Source of the DNA: an uncultured Bryobacterales bacterium
GTDB lineage: Bacteria; Acidobacteriota; Terriglobia; Bryobacterales; UBA6623
Direction: 5' to 3'
NCBI GenBank assembly: GCA_946887065.1
Contig: CAMPKL010000253.1
Location: 1 to 6,098, forward strand
Length of the DNA stretch: 6,098 nt
A program made the translations under genes and the position numbers. Within the stretch, counting starts at the first letter, position 1, and each line of letters starts with the position of its first letter. Under the pieces are notes generated by a model. It worked only from the letters and a program-made list of their open reading frames with translations. It was not told where the DNA came from and did not search any database. Below, piece after piece: positions 1 through 5,416 of the stretch.

Positions 1-225
1 GGCTATTCTCTCCAACTGCCGCCCTTCAACTCGTAGGGTGAACGCGTCCAGCAGGACTTGTTGCGGGTCGGCCAGTTGCTGCACTTCGTAGTCGGGAACG
101 CGAATCGACAGCACCGCCTCGTCGCCGTCGAGCCGCAACTCTCCGCTGCTCATGCTCATTGAATGAGCGGCCAGAGAGCCTGCCGCTAACGACAGCAGCA
201 GCGATACACGTAGTAGGAAATTCAT
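1..225 (-). CDS. Exported protein, N-terminal fragment (possibly HupE/UreJ-like)
   Basis: A leftward reading frame starts with ATG at 225 and stays open for 75 codons to the window edge, so the C-terminus is missing. The first 20 residues form a typical Sec signal peptide: a short basic n-region (Arg6), a Leu/Ala-rich core and a likely SLAA|HS cleavage site. The mature part begins HSMSMSSGELRLDG and continues with alternating charged and hydrophobic residues and a VPDYEVQQLADP stretch. This resembles the periplasmic N-terminal segment that precedes the membrane domain in some HupE/UreJ-family proteins, but that is recollection of a pattern and no membrane domain is visible here. A GGAAG element lies about 5 nt before the ATG. 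The gene is divergent from the 640-residue protein gene across a 91-bp spacer. The presence of an exported coding sequence is secure; the family is tentative. Confidence 0.72.
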   Translation of the reverse strand, partial: MNFLLRVSLLLSLAAGSLAAHSMSMSSGELRLDGDEAVLSIRVPDYEVQQLADPQQVLLDAFTLRVEGRQLERIA

Positions 226-246
226 CGCTTCCGGAGTAGACGAAGA

Positions 247-276
247 AGTATAGCAACGGCATACGAAGCGCATCGA
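247..276 (-). promoter_or_regulatory. Candidate sigma70-type promoter for the left exported-protein gene
   Basis: On the minus strand a TATACT hexamer (complement of 247-252) matches the -10 consensus at five of six positions and sits about 22 nt before the ATG at 225. The best -35 at an 18-bp spacing (271-276, TCGATG) is poor. This is plausible only because a promoter is expected in this divergent spacer. Confidence 0.3.
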
Positions 277-291
277 TCTCTCCCCTACAAT
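262..291 (+). promoter_or_regulatory. Candidate sigma70-type promoter for the 640-residue protein gene
   Basis: TACAAT at 286-291 matches the -10 consensus at five of six positions and would give a leader of roughly 20 nt before the TTG at 317. No good -35 lies 16-18 bp upstream (around 262-268). The spacer 226-316 contains nothing else that I can support. Confidence 0.3.
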
Positions 292-316
292 TTAGAGAAG
301 GCAGCGAATCTCCGTC

Positions 317-2239
317 TTGTCCCTATTCGACCCGCAAGCGCTCGGCACTTTGCGCCGGGGGCGTTTCCGTTATCTGCCCGTCGTCCCCGGACGGATGGAA
401 TTCGCCCAGGCCGTTCGCCAAGAAATTCTTCGCGAGCCGCCTCAACTCGTCGCCGTCGAACTGCCCGTTACGCTGGAGAACGCATACGTACGCTGCGTCG
501 AGCGGCTGCCGGAGCTGTCGATCATCATCTACGAGAGCGATGCCGGCGACGAGGCCATCTACGTTCCGGTAGAATCGACCGATCCATTTATCGAGGCTCT
601 GCGGTCCGCCGCCGAGTCGGCAATCCCCAGCGCATTCCTCGACCCCGATCTGAGCGACAAGCCCCACGTGGAAGACGCCTACCCGGACACCTACGCGGTA
701 ACCCGAATCGGGCTTCAGCAATACGTCGAGTCCTATCGCATGCAGCCGCGCCAACCCGACGACACGCTGTTGATCCACGCCGAAGGGGCTGCCTGGAAGC
801 TCCAAGGCTGCGATCCCGGGGCCGAGATCCTCGTCGTTGTTTCGTTGAACCTGCTGGACCCGCTGCTGGAAGCGATGGAGCAGCCGCAAGCTCAGCCGCT
901 GCGCAAGTCCGCTCGGCGCAACGTGCGCGCTTTAAACCTGCACCCTGACTCGCTTGCCGAGGTCCTGACCGACGCGCCCTTCGTGCAAGGGGCTTACGAA
1001 GCCCGTCGTGGTTCCGCCCTGCCCGAAGATCCAACGCCCAAGACAAAGCGCCGAAGCGAACTTGGCTGGAGCATCGTTGAAAACAGCCCCTCCGACCCGA
1101 AGCTCCCTGCTTTGCGGGAATGCGCGCGGCGCGATCTGAATCGCCAACGGATTAACTTCAGCATGTTGGGCGCCGCCGAAAAAGTCCACGAGCGGAAGAC
1201 GGGCGAGCTTCTAAGCCATTGGCAACGGCGCCTGTGGGCGCGCTACGCCCGTAACCTCGCGCTGACTCAGAACCAACTGCTGCCGCCGCTGTTCGACATG
1301 ATTGTCGCCGCGCAGTCCGTCGTCGACGACAACTTCGCCTGGGAATTCTGGCAAGTCGGCGGTTGGTATCCGTTCCAAAAGACCGCGTCCGACCTGCAAA
1401 CCGTCGAAGTCAGCGGCGAACAGATGTGGGTCGACCGGCGTCAGATGCGGCTGCGGCGCAGAACCAAGCGTCAAAAGGGCCGGCCCAAGCCTGTAGGCCT
1501 CAAGGGCAAGAAGGGCGAGCGCTTCCCCGGCGAGTGGCAAAGCCAATGGAAGAACACCGGCATCTGCTCTTACCCGCCCGAGGACATCGTCATCGAAGAC
1601 TTCGGCGCCCTTCTCAAAAAGAAAGGCAAGTCGATCCTCTCGGAAGAACGGACGCGAGTCGAACCCTTCAGCACCTCGCTGCGCGACGGCATCGACTTGC
1701 GCGAGACTCTGCGTAACTGGCACAACGGCAAAAAGATCTACGTCCGCGATAACCAACGCATCTCCGGCGAAGTGGGAGCCGTCGTGTTGATATTCGACGA
1801 GCAGCGCGACGAGCGTTACCCCTACTGCATTACCTGGTTGGGCGAGCACCAAAACGAATCCGACATGGCCTTCTACGCGACCGACCCCTACCGGAATTTC
1901 GTCGGTCCCGGCATCGGCCGCGCTGAGTACGGCGGGCTGCTGCTCAGCCTGCCCCCGCATCGCATGAGCGACGTATGGAGAGACTGGGATTACGCCTTTA
2001 CCGAATCGAAGTCGGAGCGGCTGCTTGCCGCCGCACTCGACTACTCCTTGGAGAAGATCGTCGTTTACGCAGCCGCGAAACCGCCGCGCAGCATCTTTAA
2101 AACGCTCGCCGCTCGACTAGGCCGCAAGATCGTCTACATTCCCATCGGACAACTCTCGCCCGTCGCGCTCAAGAAGATCCGTCTCATGCACGTCCTCGAC
2201 GGGCACGATCGACGCGAGATGGCCAAGGATTACATCTAG
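317..2239 (+). CDS. Uncharacterised 640-residue protein with a TraB/TIKI-like N-terminal region
   Basis: I do not recognise this protein as a named family. The start is TTG at 317; the frame is closed by TAG at 293 and no ATG/GTG lies between, though the nearest purine-rich SD-like run (AGAAGG, 296-301) is rather far away. The region of residues ~18-190 has the order of elements seen in the TraB/TIKI/DUF5682 group: a strand, then GRMEFAQAVRQEI, then LVAVELP (44-50), a YVPVESTDPFIEAL segment (82-95), FLDPD (107-111), AEGAAWKL (155-162) and a strand-helix VVVSLNLLDPLLEAM (173-187). The GxxH motifs typical of that superfamily are not kept, so any enzymatic role is doubtful. Residues 374-402 are a strongly basic linker (15 Lys/Arg in 29). 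The C-terminal ~220 residues are rich in motif-like Gly, Pro and aromatic positions (WLGEHQNESDMAFYA at 507-521, VGPGIGRAEYGG at 529-540) and look like a conserved globular domain. There is no signal peptide or membrane segment, so it is probably cytoplasmic. It is convergent with mutY and its stop overlaps the mutY stop. Confidence 0.85.
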   Translation: MSLFDPQALGTLRRGRFRYLPVVPGRMEFAQAVRQEILREPPQLVAVELPVTLENAYVRCVERLPELSIIIYESDAGDEAIYVPVESTDPFIEALRSAAESAIPSAFLDPDLSDKPHVEDAYPDTYAVTRIGLQQYVESYRMQPRQPDDTLLIHAEGAAWKLQGCDPGAEILVVVSLNLLDPLLEAMEQPQAQPLRKSARRNVRALNLHPDSLAEVLTDAPFVQGAYEARRGSALPEDPTPKTKRRSELGWSIVENSPSDPKLPALRECARRDLNRQRINFSMLGAAEKVHERKTGELLSHWQRRLWARYARNLALTQNQLLPPLFDMIVAAQSVVDDNFAWEFWQVGGWYPFQKTASDLQTVEVSGEQMWVDRRQMRLRRRTKRQKGRPKPVGLKGKKGERFPGEWQSQWKNTGICSYPPEDIVIEDFGALLKKKGKSILSEERTRVEPFSTSLRDGIDLRETLRNWHNGKKIYVRDNQRISGEVGAVVLIFDEQRDERYPYCITWLGEHQNESDMAFYATDPYRNFVGPGIGRAEYGGLLLSLPPHRMSDVWRDWDYAFTESKSERLLAAALDYSLEKIVVYAAAKPPRSIFKTLAARLGRKIVYIPIGQLSPVALKKIRLMHVLDGHDRREMAKDYI

Positions 2240-3288
2240 CCGCGCTGTTTCAGCGCCTTCTTGGCGATCGTCGTAACCGGCAACGACTGGAGCCGGCTGC
2301 CATGAATCCAGCGGAACTCTTCTGGGCGCTCGCCTTCCAGCGTTCCTTGGTAAACGTGACCGCTGTAAGCGCGAAAGGTAATGGCGTGCTTGAAGGCGCC
2401 GATCCTCTCGCCCAGTTCGATGCCGAGCGAATCAAATGCGTCCTTGTCGATCCGGCTCGCGGCATATTGCGGCAACTCCCAAAACCCCGGCATCACTTCC
2501 TCGTCGTCGGGCCGCCGCCGCATCAGCAATCGGCCGCGTCTTTCGACGATCGCCACCGCCATGTCGAGTTTTTCGATCCGTTGCCGGGCGCTCTTGTAGG
2601 GCAGCGAAGCTTGCGTACCTTCGCGTCGCGCCAAGCAGCCCGCGTTCAGCGGACAAACCAGACAGCGAGGCGAACGCGGCGTGCAAATCGTGGCCCCCAA
2701 CTCGATCGTGGCTTGGTTGAAATCGGCGTAGTCATCAGCCGGCAGCGCGCTTATCCAGCGTTGCGCCTCGGTCCGCATCGCCTTTCTGGTTTGCACTTGG
2801 CCAATGTCGCGGCCATTGTTGTGCAGACGCGCCATGACGCGCATGACGTTGCCGTCCAGGGCCGCATAAGGCAGCGCGGAAGCGATGCTCGCAATCGCCG
2901 CGGCCGTATACTCTCCTACACCCTGAAGTTCGCGAATCGCCTCGTAGTCCGCCGGAAAGATCCCGCCATGCCGCTCCACAATCCGTTTCGCGGCCGCCTG
3001 AAGTTGCCGTGCGCGACGGTAGTAGCCCAAGCCCGCCCAGCGTTCCAGCACTTCCCCCTCGGGCGCCTCGGCGAGAGTCTTGACGTCCGGGAAACGCGCC
3101 AGGAAGCGCTCGTAGTAGGGTACGACCGCCTCCACGCGTGTCTGCTGCAACATGATCTCGCTGACCCAAATCGCGTAGGGATCACGAGTCCGCCGCCAAG
3201 GCAAGTCGCGGGCGTTACGGCGATACCAAGCAAGCAGAAGCCGGCCGGACTGCCTATATTCAGTTCCATCTGGCGCCACAGAACCCAC
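2236..3288 (-). CDS. mutY: A/G-specific adenine glycosylase MutY
   Basis: MutY removes adenine mispaired with 8-oxoguanine as part of the GO base-excision repair system. With the chosen start the product is 350 residues, the same length as E. coli MutY. The HhH-GPD glycosylase domain includes RDLPWRR, VSEIMLQQTRV with the catalytic Glu44, a helix-hairpin-helix LQGVGEYTAAA (121-131) and LDGNV with catalytic Asp145. The 4Fe-4S loop is complete with the canonical C-x6-C-x2-C-x5-C spacing (Cys202, 209, 212, 218). A NUDIX-like C-terminal domain follows (from about 242, with MPGFWELPQYA). GTG at 3288 is preferred because a GAGGT ribosome site lies 7 nt upstream and homology begins just after it. 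The open frame reaches an ATG at 3405, but that extension only translates the inverted repeat. The usual Phe-Ser-His loop reads Ile-Thr-Phe (residues 303-305). The stop is shared by overlap with the convergent gene. Confidence 0.96.
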   Translation of the reverse strand: MGSVAPDGTEYRQSGRLLLAWYRRNARDLPWRRTRDPYAIWVSEIMLQQTRVEAVVPYYERFLARFPDVKTLAEAPEGEVLERWAGLGYYRRARQLQAAAKRIVERHGGIFPADYEAIRELQGVGEYTAAAIASIASALPYAALDGNVMRVMARLHNNGRDIGQVQTRKAMRTEAQRWISALPADDYADFNQATIELGATICTPRSPRCLVCPLNAGCLARREGTQASLPYKSARQRIEKLDMAVAIVERRGRLLMRRRPDDEEVMPGFWELPQYAASRIDKDAFDSLGIELGERIGAFKHAITFRAYSGHVYQGTLEGERPEEFRWIHGSRLQSLPVTTIAKKALKQRG

Positions 3289-3295
3289 TAAACCT

Positions 3296-3300
3296 ACCTC
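3296..3300 (-). promoter_or_regulatory. Ribosome binding site that fixes the mutY start
   Basis: The minus strand reads GAGGT followed by AGGTTTA and then GTG at 3288. This five-base match to the anti-Shine-Dalgarno sequence at a 7-nt spacing supports the GTG start over the longer reading that begins at 3405. Confidence 0.7.
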
Positions 3301-3313
3301 GTCGCCGGGTCCC

Positions 3314-3400
3314 CGCGACCCGAGCCCAAGCGCGTGAGCGGCGGGTTGTGGCCGAACCGGCGCAGAGACCCGCCGCTCACGCGGCTGGGCTCGGGTCGCG
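3314..3400. repeat. 33-bp imperfect inverted repeat (REP-like element) between clpP and mutY
   Basis: The left arm 3314-3346 and right arm 3368-3400 are reverse complements at 31 of 33 positions; the only mismatch is two adjacent bases (AG at 3330 region against GC). The 21-nt centre (3347-3367) itself contains a 4-bp stem with a 3-nt loop, GCCG-AAC-CGGC at 3351-3361. A weaker competing hairpin (CGGGT 3306-3310 with ACCCG 3318-3322) overlaps the left arm. No T-run follows the stem on either strand: the minus strand continues GGGACCC and the plus strand continues CGCAAGAAAAA, so it is not a textbook intrinsic terminator. It nearly fills the 124-bp clpP-mutY spacer. Such GC-rich palindromes are typical of dispersed REP/BIME-type elements, which may cap mRNA 3' ends. 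Copy number elsewhere cannot be seen here. Confidence 0.88.
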
Positions 3401-3412
3401 CGCAAGAAAAAC

Positions 3413-4030
3413 TTAGTCCTTCCCTTTCTTGTGGATGATCTCGTCGATCAATCCGTAGTCTTTGGCCTGCTGCGCGTCTAGGATGAAGTCGCGTTCCACG
3501 TCGTGCGCAATGGTCTCCAGCGGCTTGCCGCAAGCATTGGCCAGAATCTGATTCAGATTCTCGCGCATGCGCAAGATCTCCCGTGCATGGATGTCAATAT
3601 CCGTCGCCTGGCCGGCAAGTCCTGACATCGACGGCTGATGCAACAGGAAGCGCGAATTCGGCAGAGCATAGCGCTTGCCCTTCGTGCCCGCGGCCATCAG
3701 TACCGCGCCCATCGAAGCCGCTTGCCCCACGCAAACTGTCGTGATGTCTGGCCGCACGAATTGCATCGTGTCGTAAATCGCCATACCCGCCGTAATCGAA
3801 CCGCCCGGCGAATTGATGTAGACCCAAATGTCGCGCTCGGGATTCTCCGCCTCAAGAAACAGCAATTGGGCCGTGACCAGATTCGCGATCGTGTCGTCGA
3901 TGGGGTAACCCAAAAAAATGATATTGTCCCGCAGCAGTCGCGAGTAGATGTCGTAGGCGCGTTCGCCTCGGCTCGTTTGCTCGACCACCATCGGGACGAG
4001 CCCGGCGTGGTAACTAGGCATCTCGGGCAT
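3413..4030 (-). CDS. clpP: ATP-dependent Clp protease proteolytic subunit ClpP
   Basis: ClpP forms the double-heptameric serine-protease chamber that degrades proteins unfolded by ClpX or ClpA/ClpC. The 205-residue product has the family length and the diagnostic N-terminus [20 protein letters not shown]. The Ser-His-Asp triad is intact: Ser106 in GQAASMGA, His131 in FLLHQP and Asp181 in VERDFILDA. The [16 protein letters not shown] segment (72-87), which shapes the substrate-binding strand and oxyanion region, is also present. The N-terminus carries only a short extension before LVPMV, as in other ClpPs with a small processed propeptide. The ATG at 4030 has a strong AGGAG site 5 nt upstream and lies 16 nt after the tig stop, so it is almost certainly cotranscribed with tig. 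Unlike many genomes, clpX is not next; the inverted repeat and mutY follow. Confidence 0.98.
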   Translation of the reverse strand: MPEMPSYHAGLVPMVVEQTSRGERAYDIYSRLLRDNIIFLGYPIDDTIANLVTAQLLFLEAENPERDIWVYINSPGGSITAGMAIYDTMQFVRPDITTVCVGQAASMGAVLMAAGTKGKRYALPNSRFLLHQPSMSGLAGQATDIDIHAREILRMRENLNQILANACGKPLETIAHDVERDFILDAQQAKDYGLIDEIIHKKGKD

Positions 4031-4035
4031 TCTTT

Positions 4036-4040
4036 CTCCT
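4036..4040 (-). promoter_or_regulatory. Strong ribosome binding site for clpP
   Basis: AGGAG followed by AAAGA and the ATG sits in the 16-nt gap between the tig stop and clpP. It gives clpP its own efficient initiation site within the operon. Confidence 0.75.
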
Positions 4041-4046
4041 CAGTAG

Positions 4047-5351
4047 CTACTCTTTGTCTGAACTTGCTTCCGCTTCGGGCTCTTCGTGGTGATCGACCTT
4101 CTCCGACTCGTCAAATAGGTAGTTCAGAGTCTTCTCGTTCACCAGGTTAGAACGGACATTGTCGAGGGCGCCGCTCTCGGCGAGTTCCTGACGAGCCCGC
4201 GACATCGCCATCTTCTTTTGCTGAGCGTAGCGCTCCACTTGCGCGTCGATCTCTTCCTCATCCGCCTCGAACGCCTCCGCCTCGGCGATGCGCTCCAGCA
4301 AGAGTCCGGCCTTGACGTCGCGTTCGGCGCGCGGACGCTGCTCTTCGGCGATCTTCTTCCAGTCGAGTTGCATCTCTTCCAGATTGATGCCCTGCGAGGC
4401 GAGATTGCGGGCCGTTCGTTCGACGCGCGTGCGAATTTGATCCTGCACCATCCGTTCCGGCACGGGGAAATCGTGCAACTTGATCAGCTCGTCGATGATG
4501 TGCTCGTGAGCGTGTTCGACGGCATGGCGGCGATGATGCTGATAGAGCTCTTCCTTGATGCGCTCCTTCAACTCATCGAGCGAGCGGAAGTCTCCCACAT
4601 CGGCGGCAAAGTTATCGTCCAGCTCCGGCAGCTCTTTCGTGCGGATGCCCTTCACTACGGCGTGGAACGGGATCGTTTTTCCCGCGAGCTTCTCGTTGCC
4701 GAAATCTTCCGGATAGGTGACGTCGAAATCCACCTCGTCGCCGGGACTCTTGCCCTTCAATGCGTTCGTGAAATCGGCCAGCGTCTCTTCGGAACCGATC
4801 GTCAGCGTCGTCTCGCTTTGATCGACCTTCGGAACTCCCTCAACTTCATCGCTCTTTAGCGAAACGACGGCGATGTCGCCGTCATCGAGAGGCCGCGGGT
4901 CCTGGTTGCGGAAGGTCGCCTGACGCTCGCGCAGCCGGTCCAACTCAGCGGAGATTTCTTCCTCGCTAACCTCCGGCTCCTTGTAATGCACCTTGAGCCG
5001 GCGATATTCCTTCAGTTCAAAATCGGGGACGATCTCGAACTCCGCCCGAAACTCAAGCGGCTGACTCTCTTCGAATTTGACGTCCTGGATGTTCGGGGCG
5101 CCGACGACGCGGAAGTCTTGCGCCTGCGCTTCCTTCCAAAAGAACTTCGGGACGAGAGCTTCCAGCACCTCGCGCTTCACCTCTTCGGCATAGCGCGTGC
5201 GAATGACCGACTCGGGCGCCTTGCCGGGTCGAAATCCGGGGATTTTCGCCTGTCTACGGAATGAACGGAGAATGCGTTGCTGCTCCGTCTCCACCTCATT
5301 CCAAGGGATGGAGATTTGCAGTTCGCCGCGTGTGATGTCTTCAGAAGCCAA
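4047..5351 (-). CDS. tig: Trigger factor (ribosome-associated chaperone and peptidyl-prolyl isomerase)
   Basis: Trigger factor docks at the ribosomal exit tunnel and protects nascent chains in the cytoplasm. The 434-residue product matches the family size and three-domain order. The N-terminal ribosome-binding domain carries the signature IPGFRPGKAPESVIRTRY (37-54). An FKBP-like PPIase domain spans about 155-240 (DDGDIAVVSL, TLTIGSEETLADFTNALKG, FHAVVKGI). The helical substrate-cradling C-terminal domain runs from about 241 (LPELDDNFAADVG) to the end, finishing in an acidic tail. The start is TTG at 5351: an in-frame stop at 5370-5372 leaves no ATG or GTG between, and the next downstream candidate (Val20) would delete the first beta-strand. 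The only SD-like bases (AAAGG) are 13 nt upstream, so initiation looks weak. It lies 65 nt after the SprT-like gene and directly before clpP. Confidence 0.97.
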   Translation of the reverse strand: MASEDITRGELQISIPWNEVETEQQRILRSFRRQAKIPGFRPGKAPESVIRTRYAEEVKREVLEALVPKFFWKEAQAQDFRVVGAPNIQDVKFEESQPLEFRAEFEIVPDFELKEYRRLKVHYKEPEVSEEEISAELDRLRERQATFRNQDPRPLDDGDIAVVSLKSDEVEGVPKVDQSETTLTIGSEETLADFTNALKGKSPGDEVDFDVTYPEDFGNEKLAGKTIPFHAVVKGIRTKELPELDDNFAADVGDFRSLDELKERIKEELYQHHRRHAVEHAHEHIIDELIKLHDFPVPERMVQDQIRTRVERTARNLASQGINLEEMQLDWKKIAEEQRPRAERDVKAGLLLERIAEAEAFEADEEEIDAQVERYAQQKKMAMSRARQELAESGALDNVRSNLVNEKTLNYLFDESEKVDHHEEPEAEASSDKE

Positions 5352-5416
5352 TGGCCGGACCAGACCTTTTTAGGGAAACGAACAAACTTCCATCTTATCG
5401 CAGCGGGACAGCCCGG

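Noticed and set aside
26..262. 78-codon minus-strand frame at the left edge
   Set aside because: It overlaps the signal-peptide gene (complement <1..225) in another frame and becomes Arg-rich; the overlapping frame with a signal peptide and ribosome site is the better reading.
1211..1960. 249-codon minus-strand open frame inside the 640-residue protein gene
   Set aside because: The plus-strand product has coherent motifs along its length, while the antisense product is repetitive Val/Leu/Ala/Gly sequence typical of GC-rich shadow frames and lacks a convincing ribosome site.
2302..3291. Long plus-strand open frame opposite mutY
   Set aside because: It is the antisense shadow of a gene with all MutY motifs; its translation is Arg/His/Pro-rich and shows no recognisable domain.
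3314..3400. Intrinsic terminator for clpP
   Set aside because: The stem is far longer than a typical terminator and no T-run follows it on the minus strand; the T-rich stretch lies before the hairpin, next to the clpP stop.
5370..5393. A frameshifted or nonsense-mutated extended start for tig at ATG 5393
   Set aside because: The TTG start already gives a complete N-terminal domain (GFR signature at 39-41 against about 43 in E. coli), so no extra N-terminal residues are needed.
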